Of a DNA stretch of 64,000 bases, positions 1 to 11,665 are shown piece by piece. The stretch lies in NCBI GenBank assembly GCA_002682825.1, contig NOKP01000010.1:372001-436000 (forward strand), given 5' to 3'. Below the pieces are notes generated by a model. It did not search any database, was not told the origin of the DNA, and saw nothing but the letters and a program-made list of their open reading frames with translations. The stretch's first letter is position 1. Every line of letters starts with the position of its first letter. This DNA comes from Neonectria sp. B-13. Lineage: Eukaryota > Ascomycota > Sordariomycetes > Hypocreales > Nectriaceae. A program made the translations under genes and the position numbers.

Positions 1-3000
1 AACCTGGGGTTGGATCAGATATAGAGTAAGTCCAAACTTCCGTGGTCCTACTGGACTTATCAATCTCACGCCTCAAAAGCATCGTCCTCGTTCCTGGCTT
101 GGCCGCGCACCCGGAGGAAAGTTGGCAATCGGCCAAGACTGGCTTCAACTGGACCACGCACGAAGATGGCATCATCAGAGACTTTCCGAGAGCTCGGATT
201 TTGCTGTACATGTACGAATCGCAATGGATTGGACATCTCAAAGTGAGACAGCAAGTCATGAGCAACATTGCCATGTCTTTGTTAGGGTGTTTGAGGAGTA
301 AGCGAGAGGTACGTAATGATGCTGTGAAACAAGGCTAGAACCACGCAAAACTGACTTGTGAGTGCTATAGGACTGCAAGTCACGACCCATTGTCTTCATT
401 GGACATAGCATGGGTGGATTAGTTGTTGCCAAAGCAGTCACCTATGCCGACTCGCGCCGAGACCTTTTCCCCGTCATGTTCGAGGCCATTTCGGCTACCA
501 TCTTTTTTGGCACGCCTTTCAGCGGTGCCAAGGAAGCTGCGTGGGCAGCTATGTATGCTTCGATTGCTGAAAAGTTCGGCAAAGCCTGCAACTCGAAGTT
601 GTTGGACTTTATGAGGCCAGGGGAGGAGGCATTGCGCGAACTGCGGTCCGAGTTCATGCGGCTCGCCAAGAAGCTCAACCACAAGATCGAAGTCGTTTGT
701 TTTTGGGAGCTTGAACCGACTGACCTCACAAAAATGGCACACTTGCCGACCCTTTTCGGCCTCACCAAGTCTTTGATGCCCGCGAGCATGGAACTTGTCA
801 CCCGAGAATCAGCAACCCTGGGTGGTGACATGGAGCCTGGCCTTTCGTGCAACCATCGAGATCTCGTCAAGTTTGACGGCCCGAAAGACAGGATATGGTG
901 TCAGATTGTCCGTGAGCATCTCAAAAGAACCATCAACGGAGCTCATCTCACAGCCAAAAACCGGGTTACCGCAGCCCGTGATCTTGACTTATCGTCTCTG
1001 AAAGGCATTACGGAAGCTTTGGGCGGCACGCAAGTTGAAAAGAAGCGAAGAGACATTTCCAAGACGGTCACGGCCTCCTCATGGATAACAAGTGCTTCCG
1101 AATATTCCCAGTGGTTTGGGGTGACGGAAACACAAGCTGACCAGTCCATGCCAGATGGATCGTCCCTGGATTGTTTGTGGATATGTGGGCGCGAGGGGCG
1201 AGGCAAAACTGGAGCTACTCTTGCGGCTCTCGAGAATATCGAGACGTTTGTCAAGCAGAACGAAGAGCAGAACCCCGGCCAAGACAAAATACTGCTGGCC
1301 TACTTCCTTTGTGAGCCTTCGACGGACTACTGCACGGCTGAAGACCTCCTCAAATCTCTTTTGTGTCAGCTTGTTTACCAGCAAAATGCACTGGCGACAC
1401 ATGCTAAAGCCTTTGTCAAGAAGAAGATGAAGGATGGCACGTCTAAGTCTCAAGCTCAGCCTACCGTTGAGAATCTCTGGCAATGTCTGCAGGACATGCT
1501 CTTGGACGACTTCATCGGTCGTCGAGTCTACTTCGTTCTCAGTAACCTCCATGTGTTGCCCGAGGAAAGCGACTCAACGGCCAAGCTCATGACGTACCTC
1601 GGCCAGGTATTTGCGGGGATGAACACTGTCCGCAATGACTCAGACGCCCGAGAGGTCTCAACTAGGTGGTTGATCACCAGTAGGGATGTACACCGCATTG
1701 GAAAGTCCTTGGGAATTACTGGTGTTCGCCAGGTCGATCTTGAGGATGAAAAGTATGGGGACAAAGTCCAAATGGAGTTGCGAAAGCACGCCAAGGGACG
1801 AGTCACTATGCTAGGGACTACCAAGAACTACAGCAGGGCGCTCGCCTTCTTCGCCAGTAGCCTCATCGGGAAGCGCGCGCAAAACCTCCAATGGATTGAC
1901 ATCACTTGTGGGCAGCTCCAGGAGCTTCCCGATGTAGAAAGCCATCTCAAAGTTCGTCGAATTCTCGAAGACACGCCCCAGGATCTTGGCCAGCTACTCA
2001 ACGGAACATGGAAGCACATATTCCAGACAAATGCAGACAGTACTGAAAAGCTCAAGGAGATGCTTCGAGCTCTCATCCTGACGTTTGAAGACCCGAGCGA
2101 AGATGGACTTGGTGTGCTTGCAGGCTTTTCGTCGACAGAGGAGGACAAGGAGGAACTACGCCGCTTGATTGACATGTGCAAACCGTTCTTGACAGTCAAA
2201 CGAACGACGGTTGGCTTCATGAGCCCTGCTGTGAAGGAGCACCTGCTAGATAATTCGCAGGAGCTGCTGGGCTTGTCTGCCGAAGAGACCAAGTGGCAAC
2301 ACGGTATGCTTGCTCTTCGGTCACTTGCACATCTCATGGAGGCATTCGACTTTCCGGAGACAATTTTCCCAGAAGAGACGGAGGACACCGATTCCGACGA
2401 CGACGGAGCTTCTAATGACAATGGGAGCGATGGCAGTGATCACGGTAGCGATGATGAAAGCGTTGAAAGCAATGGTGATGACCAAAATGATGAGACTGAT
2501 CTCGAATTTGATAGTAGCGATGTGGACGGTGATGAAGACGACGCGTCCGCTGGTAGCTACGAAGACTGGATTGAAGAATCGGAAGAGGACCCTGAAGCCG
2601 AAATTCTGAGAGACAAAGCTTCGGCGTATCCTGTTAAGCACTGGCTACATCATGGAAGCCAAGCGACCACGGAGTTTGCAGAAGAGCTATCTCAAGAGGA
2701 GGAGTTCTGGAAGCGCGATTCCCTCATTCGGAGACGTTGGGTCGCGGAATACACACGTATGACGAAAGATTTTGAGTACTTAGACCCAAGATCTCTTACT
2801 GCTCTCCACGTGGCGGCTTCCATTGGCTTCACGCAGTTGGTAGTATCGCTATTGGACAATGGCTACGGCGATGAGATGATGGAGCTTGATTCTCTGGAAA
2901 ACACACCGGTAAAGGCTCTTTCTATACAAGTAATTCAGACCGGCTAACTTCTATTACTCGCAGCTTCATCTTGCAGCCTGGTTTGGACGTCCGAACATAA

Positions 3001-5616
3001 CGGAAGAGCTCTTAAATCGAGGTGCCGAAATTGACCATGGCGAACAAACCTCAAACGACACACCTCTGCATATGGCGGCTGAGGAAGGGCATGTGCATGT
3101 CATGAAGAAACTCCTATTTCGAGGAGCAAAGCCAAACGCATACTCGAAGGATTCTGGCCTCGTCATTAATACTGCAATCTCGTCAGGCAAATTCGATGCT
3201 GTTGAACTGCTTGTTAAGGCCGGCGTTTCTTTGACTCTTGAGAGGGATGATGTTGAATCGCCTTTGGCACAGGCAGCCGCAATGTCGGATGCCTCGATGC
3301 TGGAGTACTTGATGCAGCAGTACGCACACCAGCTCCCACCTGAGGAGTACAGCAAGGCCATGATCAGTGCTGCAGGTGCTGGGAGAATGGAGACATTCAA
3401 AAGACTACTCGAATTTGAACACAAGCCGGATGACTTTCAATGGGCGCTGAACAGCGCGGCCGAGGAGGCCAAGTGGGATATCGCTGAGGTTCTTCTTGAG
3501 AAGCGCAGTGATTTGGACTGTGATGAAGCCTTTTACCAAGCAGCTATAGGTACCGAGGACAGAGACAGCGTCCTTGAGGCCCTGTGGGAATACACACGCG
3601 GATCCATCTCAACTGACAAAGTGGATGATTCACTATACGATGCTACAGATAGGGAGAAGCACAGCACAGTGAAACTGCTTCTCGAGAAATTCGGTGCCAA
3701 TCCCAATGCTACCGGCGTGTAGTAAGTGACCTCCTATGATCTTAAATTTGGAAACGATCATGCTGATACCATAAAGCTACGGAAATGCATTAACGGCAGC
3801 TGCATACGATGGGAGACTAGACACCTTGAAGCTACTACTTGACGCCGGGGCTGACGTGAACTCGCCTGATGGATGGGCCATCCAAACGGCTGCCGAAGAA
3901 GGACACGAAGAGATTGTCAGGGAGCTTCTTAAGCGAGGATCCGACGTGAATTCGGCCGCTTCAGAGGAACAATTTCCCTCAAGAACTGCTTTGTACGGAG
4001 CTTCCATCGCTGGCAGACGGGAAATCGTCGAGCTGTTGCTCCAACACGACGCAGACCCCAACCTGTGCGGAGGGGGCGACATACCACCGATAATAGAAGC
4101 GGCAAGGCTCGGTCAAGCTGAGATACTCTCCATCCTAATCGATGCAGGGGCAGACGTGAATGTGGTCGGCAGCGATACCACCCCGTTAATTGGCGCAGTC
4201 CTGACCATATCAGGGACGGAATCTCTCCAAAAGCTCCTTGACGCAGGCGCTGATGTTAATTTGCCTGGAGGGAATGGCGAAACAGCCCTCATTACAGCGG
4301 CGTGTTATGAGACAGAATTGCGATTCTTACTTGACCATGGCGCCGACGTTATGCATTCGACAGATGACGGAATGAACGCACTGAAGGCAGCCGCGGAGAC
4401 CGAAGATAACGATGTCTGCTTGGAAGTCTTGGTCAATCACGTCTCATTCATCCTGTCGGCGTTGAAACATGCCATAGATTCCGGCAATACTGCTGTCGCC
4501 GATGTGGTCCACTCGGCGATAGAGGCTTCAAAGAAGTCCAACGACGCCACTGACACGCCCGGTGAGAACGAATCCGAAACTTCTGAATCTCATCATGATG
4601 GGTCGACGATATCCGACAACCATAAAGCTGAGATCAACCATGGAGAACACAACTCAGCCATCGAGTTCTCTCAGCAAAACATCATGACTCCTCATTCTGA
4701 CGAGCCAGTCGTATTCCATGAACTGGCCGAGTCAAGGCCGTTTACTCAAGAATTCGAACCTGTACCGGCATCCCAAACAACTCATCAAGAGCCAGTTTCC
4801 GGACCGCCATCAAAGCAACACATCTCATTTGCCAGGGTTGCAGAGCCGAGCTATCACCAACCCACGTACATGCCATACGGTGAGCACAAGACCGGCGGTG
4901 TTCCTCCACAGGTTCCACCAGAGCGAGTTCTTTCAGCTACTCCTGTCAAGAGAAAGCCAGCACCCATGGTGCAGCATGCAGCTTGGTCACCTCACGCTTC
5001 CACACCTGGTCTCAACAGCCAAGACAGGAACGGGCCTCCATATCAAGCATATGTACCTAGTGTAGGGGCATCTCCGCAAGGTCCCGTGAAATCAGCCATG
5101 CCACAGTCCCAGTCCGTCAGCAACACCGGAATATACAACCGAATGTCAGCTTCGACACTGGGCAACACATATACCAATCAAGGTCAACTCCAGAATCCTT
5201 CTGTGGGAGGCAACACTCTTTCACAGGCCCAGGATCTATCTTCTTACGACGGTGGCCATTGGGGAGGGCGATACGATGCCACGCCCCCACACAACCCGTC
5301 GGACCAGGATATCGGAAATCAATACAAAGGCATGACACCCTCTCGCCGCGGGGAACCTGGAAGCCTAATTGGGACTGCAACACCTCCGCAGAGACCACCT
5401 GTGCAGCAGCATCCGTACAGTTCGCCAGCCACGATCCAGCCATATCGAGACTCGCGCAGTTCGCTACAACGGTTCGACGGAGGCCAGAGCGGATATCCAA
5501 CTCCAAGTAGTACACAAGGAAGCTTCGTGAATAACAGTGGTAGCGTGGACGGGGACCAGTCGCAGCCAGACCCGAGGCAGCAGAAGTCGGGGTTTCTCGG
5601 TTCCATGTTTCGATGA
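1..5616 (+). CDS. NLR-like protein: alpha/beta hydrolase, P-loop NTPase, ankyrin repeats (5' partial)
   Basis: Model: join(<1..25, 80..308, 371..2908, 2964..3721, 3777..5616); introns of 54, 62, 55 and 55 nt, all GT-AG and closing in frame; at least 1795 residues. The 5' end lies outside the window. Residues about 6-170 are a DUF676/PGAP1-like alpha/beta hydrolase, opening with DIDIVLVPG and carrying the nucleophile elbow GHSMGG (Ser about 97). A STAND-type NTPase follows with Walker A GREGRGKT (about 357-364). The expected Walker B strand (about 470) reads FVLSNLHVL, lacking the usual Asp residues; a sensor-like LITSRD comes later. Residues about 755-831 are extremely Asp/Glu/Ser-rich. About twelve ankyrin repeats span about 889-1424 (TPLHLAAWFG, LLLDAGADVN). 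The last 370 residues are Gln/Pro/Ser-rich and look disordered. Family knowledge: such proteins are fungal NLR analogues linked to non-self recognition; the role here is inferred. Confidence 0.85.
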
Positions 5617-5974
5617 AATTCTCAACTCGGACCACGATAGCGTGAGCTGCAGGGCGGTGAGGGCAATGGCATGAGCTTCTGAGGAAGCTTCCCTTCTCGA
5701 TTGTGTAGTAGATTGGTCAGAATTGTTGCAGCCTTTTAAGAATCCACAATTTGGTCTCTTTGAATTGACCCTCAGATGTGTTTCGTTCAGTAATCCGGTA
5801 TTTAACAAATGAGGGGTATATGATATGTGTATATCGCTTTAGGTCTGTTGGTGATTATAGCAACTGGCTGTGAAATCACCGTGTAGATCCGCCTGAAGTG
5901 AAATGCCTATACTAGGATTTAGGGGGTTTCTGGATCGTCATGTCTACGTTTGGGGACTTCGGGTAATTGGGATT

Positions 5975-5980
5975 TTAGCC
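5975..5980 (-). promoter_or_regulatory. GGCTAA motif (XlnR-type) upstream of xylanase
   Basis: TTAGCC on the plus strand, the reverse complement of GGCTAA, 708 bp upstream of the GH10 xylanase start. GGCTAA/GGCTAR is the known core of fungal XlnR/Xyr1 sites. A six-base match occurs often by chance, so this is only suggestive. Confidence 0.3.
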
Positions 5981-6539
5981 ATTTGAACCTTTTGCACGTA
6001 TAGCCTAATGTACGACTTTGGCTGTATCAATAGTGGATGCTCGTTGTTTTATAATACTGCACCCCCCTGCTCGTCATCGAGGGTCCTCGTTTCCAGATCG
6101 CGGTTTCTTCTTGTACGTTCACGGACACCCAAAACACAGACAAGTATCGCAGCGAACTTGGGATATACCATTTCTCAAAATTTTGAATACTTATTTATCG
6201 CAAACGCTAGAATATCTCATTGTATTCAAGCCCCATTGCATCGTTGCCCATTGATCCACCGGATTTTGATGACTTTGGATCATGGTTGTCTCAGGCCCCT
6301 GTCCATCGACGCCCCCTCACAGAGCCACAATCGCATTTTCGAATATACCCAAATATTGCTCACCCATGGCCTGAAACAAGAGAGTTTCTTGAATCTCCTG
6401 TACTTGAAACAATACTACCAACTGTGTGATCTCCCACCAATGGTCGCGGGTTACAGCTTGAGGAGAAGCGGAAAGAGATTCCGTTTGAAACGCCACGTGC
6501 ATGATTCGAGGTATTAGGAGCTAAGATGTTCGTCCGACA

Positions 6540-6546
6540 TATAAAA
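6540..6546 (+). promoter_or_regulatory. TATA box of GH10 xylanase gene
   Basis: TATAAAA lies about 140 bp upstream of the xylanase ATG. This spacing fits a leader of about 100 nt, and no other gene start fits it. Confidence 0.5.
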
Positions 6547-6687
6547 CGTAGCAAACCGACTGCGAGACGCCATTGATTCTGGACCATCTTTTTAAACTCA
6601 TTCATTCATTCATTCGTTCTACTTGAGTAGCCTTCGTTTTATGTTATCCTTCTACCACGCCCATTTCGCAATAAGTTCTACTTCAGT

Positions 6688-7780
6688 ATGAAGAATTTCT
6701 TGGGAGTAGCTGTTCTTGCTGCATCGCTGGTCGGTGCCGTGCCTTTCTCCAAAAGGCAGGCCGCCACCAGTATCAACGATCTTTTCGTCAGCCATGGCAA
6801 ATTGTACTACGGGACAATTTCCGACCCGACCTTGCTCAATGATGCAACCAATGTTGCTGTCATCAAAGCCAACTTTGGTCAGCTCACTCCGGAGAATAGC
6901 ATGAAGTGGGATGCGACGGAAGGAACACAAGGCCAGTTCACTTTCGACAATGCAGATACCTTGGTCGACTTCGCCGAATCCAACGGAAAACTCATTCGAG
7001 GTCACACTCTTCTCTGGCACTCGCAGCTTCCGAGCTGGGTCTCGGCCATCTCTGATGCAGCTGAACTCACGTCTGTCATCGAGAATCACATCAGCACGCT
7101 TGTAGGGCGATACAAGGGCAAGATATACGCTTGGGTACGTGAACACAGCTCTATTTGTTTGAGTGGAACTACCAAGCTAAAGCTTTACAGGATGTCGTCA
7201 ACGAAATCTTCAACGAAGACGGAAGCCTTCGTGACTCGGTCTTCTCGAACGTCCTCGGCGAAGATTTCGTCTCGATCGCCTTCAATGCCGCGCGTGAGGT
7301 CGATCCAGATGCTAAGCTGTACATCAACGACTACAACCTCGACACTGCAACATACGCCAAAGTCGCAAATGGTATGGTACCAAGCGTCAAAAAATGGCTC
7401 GAGGCTGGTGTGCCAATTGATGGCATTGGCTCGCAAAGTCACCTTAGCGCTGGCGGCTCGAGCGGAACCCAGGCTGCTCTTGAAGCCCTTGCTGGTTCTG
7501 GTGTTGATGAGGTTGCTGTCACTGAGCTTGATATTGCCAGCGCACCTGCGGATGACTACGTTGCGGTTACCAATGCCTGCTTGGCCGTGGAAAAGTGTGT
7601 TGGAATCACTGTTTGGGGTGTCCGTGATTCGGTAAGCTGATTAACATGAATGTCTGGGATTGAGACATTAGCTAACTCTTTTAACAGGACTCTTGGAGGG
7701 CCAGTACGAACCCCCTTCTCTTTGACGACAGCTTTCAGCCCAAGGCAGCTTATGATGCCATTGTCACAGCACTGTCTTGA
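6688..7780 (+). CDS. Secreted endo-1,4-beta-xylanase, GH10
   Basis: Model: join(6688..7134, 7191..7631, 7688..7780); two 56-nt introns, both phase 0; 326 residues. It should hydrolyse internal beta-1,4 bonds of plant xylan outside the cell. The N-terminus is a signal peptide (hydrophobic [14 protein letters not shown]) followed by a KR propeptide-type site. GH10 landmarks are visible: [20 protein letters not shown], the acid/base glutamate in DVVNE (Glu154) and the nucleophile in VTELDI (Glu261), and near the end [12 protein letters not shown]. No carbohydrate-binding module is present; the protein is a bare catalytic domain of normal family length. A TATA box and a distal GGCTAA-type motif lie upstream, consistent with XlnR-controlled expression. 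Very secure call. Confidence 0.96.
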
Positions 7781-9168
7781 GTGGTACCTGTTCGCATCAA
7801 GGTGCTCTGTCGGACCTTCATGTGCTACTGTGTATCAATTTGCGGTCACATTTCATAGTTCTTGTACATTTCTTACCTAAATTTAAATCTGAACTCACCT
7901 GAGTGGACATAGATTCTCTCTAGTTCGTAGCCTCGAAATTACTATTCTAGATGGTGCGTGGGAGGCTCTTGTCACGGTGACTGGACGGCGAAAGAGGGTT
8001 AATTCCCCCATGAAGTCTTTGAGACTCAATGAATAACTCACGTGCTATTGTCCCGGGATCTTCATGAACCTTCCAGTATGCCGTCCACACTCTTCATATA
8101 TGATGCAGACGTTGCCGGGCCGAGGTCGAACTGAGTTCTCAGTCTCCCACAGACCTTCAATTCTATTCGATGATGAATCGAATATCAGGGCAGGGTTATT
8201 CTGTAGGTGCTACTAATAATATTAAGAAGTAGTCATTAGGTTTCAAGATAATTAAACTTCTGTAGCGAATGATTTGTTTACTGTAGCTAGGCGCAGTCGC
8301 ATCGAGCTTTGTCCCAGTGCCAGGAAGCAAGGAACATATTTTCGAGGCAACTCATTCTGCTGAATTCAAAGAATCTCCAACTACTCGACTTCAGTAAAAT
8401 CTTCGAAATATGACTAATGTCCCAAGGTATATTCAAAAGCTGGGTTGCAATTCCTTTCCCCGCAGTGAATGAAGAATTATCGATGAGGCTGAGGAGAACC
8501 TAGGGCCACAATTCGACATCTGTTCAATCAACTAGTCCCTACCCTCTTATCTATCATTGGAGCTAACACAGGGAAACTCTGCCCAGACTTTATCATTGGT
8601 GAGTATTTGAGGAAAGGGGCACTCTGAGAGGAAGTACCTAGGGAGCTCAATTCTTGTTGGTTCAGTTACATGACGCGATTCCTAAAACGCAGAAGGATCA
8701 GGAATTGTGGACATAGTACATTGATATATGGAGCTATTTATGGGTCAATTATTAATCACCAATGCCAACCCCTCACCAACAACTCAGAGGGAGAAATAAA
8801 CGGCGCAACGGCCCGTTGACCCGCAGCCATATAATAGCCGGCAAAGTTGCAATACCAGCAAACGCGCCAGTTCGAAGACTGAGGTGAAGGATCTCGTACC
8901 CAAATAGATAGCAGTACCGCACGTCCATCGTCTTCGTTTGCTTACCGCTGACCAATCCTCCCTGGAACATAACACGAGACCCTTGAATCCTTGACTCACG
9001 CCGAGGCAAAGCTTTTCCTTACGTCAATTGGATTTGGACAAGGCCTTTGCTCTTTAAAGAGGCTAGAAACCAGCGTCCAAAGCTGGGGTTTTGATCTGGG
9101 GTTCAGCTCGTGCCACCCTTCCCCGCGAAATACCCACCACCGCACACCAGACATATCACAACCACGTC
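7781..9168. other. Intergenic, AT-rich, no gene seen
   Basis: The stretch is moderately AT-rich with many stops in all frames. The only open frames over 60 codons are a minus-strand pair near 8773-9009 with no recognisable domain. It presumably holds the xylanase terminator and the MFS promoter. Confidence 0.6.
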
Positions 9169-10805
9169 ATGGCTTCTTGCGCTACGACGACTCTAGAAGT
9201 CGAGTCCATTGAACTTCAGGCTCGCCCTTCTCCAGTGCGGTATGGTCCTCGCTCACTGCATGGAGAGCAGCCGTTCGAGCAGGCCTCTCGGACAAGTCGC
9301 GATCGCGTGCTGGCAGAAGTTGGCGGAGTAGAACCTGACGCCGCACTCGGGGTTCAAGCTTTGCAACGGTGGAATGAGCCAAAGATCAATACTTTCCGCC
9401 TCAGTGCGGCGTTCTGGAGTATGTTGGTGATGGGGGCTAATGATGCAGCCTACGGCGTAAGTTATTAACATTGAACAGGTCCCTCTGAAAGCATGTGCTA
9501 ATACCTTGTTGCTAGGCTCTCATCCCCTCAGTATGCTAGATTATCCGCTCGGCGGCTCCTTTCGACTATGCTGACATGATGGCAGCTTGAAAAATACTAC
9601 GACCTGACGTACATCGTTGTGTCCATGGTCTTCATTTCACCATTCGTCGGCTATGTCCTAGCCGCAGTCTTTAACAATTACCTGCATCTCACAATTGGAC
9701 AGCGGGGAATTTCAGTGCTATGTGCCAGCTGTCACATCTTGGCTTATTCCATCATCGCGGCTCACCCTCCCTATTTCGCCCTAATCTTTGCTTTCATGTT
9801 CGCCGGGCTCGGGAATGGCCTCGCGGACGCCGCATGGAATGCTTGGGTGGGTGGCTTGGCCAACGCCAGTGAAATTCTGGGTTCCATGCATGCGTGCTAT
9901 GGTGTTGGTGCTGTCTTTAGTCCCTTGGTTTCCACGGCGATGATCACTAGGTCGAATTTGCCTTGGTATTACTTCTACTACATCATGGTGAGTTTTATGT
10001 CGGGAAGTAAGTGATGAGAAAGTTTCTAATGGGTTATAGATTGGTTTCTCAGTCATCGAGCTCCTTGTTCTGACGCGGGCTTTCTGGAAAGCCGACGGAG
10101 CCGCCTACCGGAGCGTATACAGAGAAAGCGAGATTGAAAGGGAATCTGGACTTTGGGCTGCCATTACTCAGATGCCTGCAGCCCGAACTTCTTGGATCTG
10201 TGCCTTCTTCCTACTCTGCTATGTGGGCATTGAAGTTGCTCTTGGTGGATGGATTGTTGTCTTCATGACCAGAGTCCGCGGCGGTGGTGACTTCGAGAGC
10301 GGTATGACTGCGACAGGCTTTTGGCTCGGCATCACAGTCGGCCGTGTAGTTCTCGGCTTTGTTACACCGCGTTTGGGGATTAAGGTGGCTATATCTGTGA
10401 GTTTATCCTGTCCAACTAGAAAATATGGGGGTACAAGACGGGCAACTGACTGATCATTGCCAGAGCTACATCGCCGCCACCATGGGGCTCGAGCTCGTTT
10501 TCTGGCTCGTTCCCCAGTTCTACGTCTCCGCCGTCGCCATTTCCTTCCAAGGCTTCTTTCTTGGGCCGCTCTTCCCGGGCGTGGTGTTGGTTGCTAGCAA
10601 ACTTCTCCCCCGACACCAGCATGTCGTTGTCATCGGCTTTGCTGCAGCTTTAGGAGGCTGCGGTGCGGCCATCTTGCCTTTCGCGGTTGGTGTCCTTGCT
10701 CAAGTGGCTGGAGTGCAAGTTCTCCAGCCAATTGTCCTGTCTCTTCTCGGAGTGCTGCTCCTCCTATGGTGGGCTCTGCCGAGAATCAACAAGAGGCGGG
10801 AGTAA
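9169..10805 (+). CDS. MFS transporter, Bsc6/fucose-permease-like
   Basis: Model: join(9169..9456, 9516..9530, 9586..9987, 10040..10396, 10464..10805); all junctions phase 0; 467 residues. An integral membrane transporter of the major facilitator superfamily; the substrate is unknown. The short N-terminal tail precedes hydrophobic segments. The motifs NDAAYG|ALIPS|LEKYYDLTY, SPFVGYVLAA, GLGNGLADAAWNAWVG and YGVGAVFSPL match the fungal group often named bypass-of-stop-codon-6-like. The first helix-loop is spliced from a 15-nt exon coding ALIPS, flanked by 59-nt and 55-nt introns; skipping it stays in frame. C-terminal helices run to the final RINKRRE. The start is the first ATG in frame after an upstream GTG-free leader. 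Good certainty on family, none on substrate. Confidence 0.88.
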
Positions 10806-11665
10806 ACAAGGCAATAAAAAAGAGGGATGACATCTCGATACAATACGCAGGAGGGGACAATCACTGAAAGCCCAAGCGGTAGTTAAAGGTTAGATGGTAG
10901 GTAGTCGTGTTATTACATAGAAGTTTGACAGCGAGCATTGTGTCTTCCTAGAATAGCGTCCTATATCAGTATGTCTCTTACTATGTGAGCTCTGGAGTGA
11001 GAAGAACGTATGCCGCTGGCCATGATGACATAGTCTTGCCTATTGCTCGTTCTTATAGCCCTCATTGTTGCAAACTCATTCTACGAAAGTGTTAGATGAG
11101 TGTATTTGGTTCAAGGGACCGGGACACAACTCACGCAGCGTCCTTTTCGTGCTTGTACATACACCACAACTGTCGCATCGAGTGCCGGGTTGGTTATGAT
11201 TAAAATAAAATAAAAGGGCCTTGCATGTTAATAATTAGGTCCCGGAGAGGCAGCCATTTTGTTCAATGCCTTTCTACGGTGAAAATGTGCAACAGTAGTA
11301 GTGTGATTCTCGTCGGACAGAGTGATGTCAACAAAGTCCTTGAGCGATCAGGCCGCATATGAATATAGGGGAGATTCAAAAACGAAAAAAGGCATGGAGC
11401 ACTATCAACTGAGAATTGACTGCTGACCAGCTGGTTAGCTCGATCCGCTGCATGAAGTGAGTATCCTCGAACGCATATTCTTACCTTGTCGTCCAACTGC
11501 TTTGCGGCTCTTGGCTCTTGGCTCTTGGCTTATCTGACATAATCTTTGGTCAGGTGATTGAATCCTCGATTGCTCATGCACGTCTCTTGGACGCTTTCAA
11601 CCAATCTCTCTGCTTATCGTCTATCCCTTATAAGCATTCAAGTTCCAATAGCAATCATCGTCGGA
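10806..11665. other. Intergenic with small tandem repeat
   Basis: No gene seen. It contains three tandem GGCTCTT units at 11506-11526 and a TATA-like TTATAAG near 11628, upstream of the next gene. Confidence 0.5.
11506..11526 (+). repeat. Tandem 7-bp repeat (GGCTCTT x3)
   Basis: Three exact consecutive copies of GGCTCTT followed by a partial GGCTT. It sits about 140 bp upstream of the hypothetical gene at 11666, so it could be promoter or leader sequence. Confidence 0.8.

Larger units (their letters stand above)
5617..6687. other. Intergenic: xylanase promoter region
   Basis: No convincing gene. A 169-codon open frame on the plus strand (6008-6517) has no domain or coding-like composition. 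The segment carries a TTAGCC motif (5975-5980), a TATA box (6540-6546) and a short ATTC tandem run around 6600-6616 just before the xylanase leader. Confidence 0.6.

Noticed and set aside
6008..6517. 169-codon plus-strand open frame before the xylanase
   Set aside because: No domain, erratic codon use, and it overlaps the xylanase promoter including TATA-proximal DNA.
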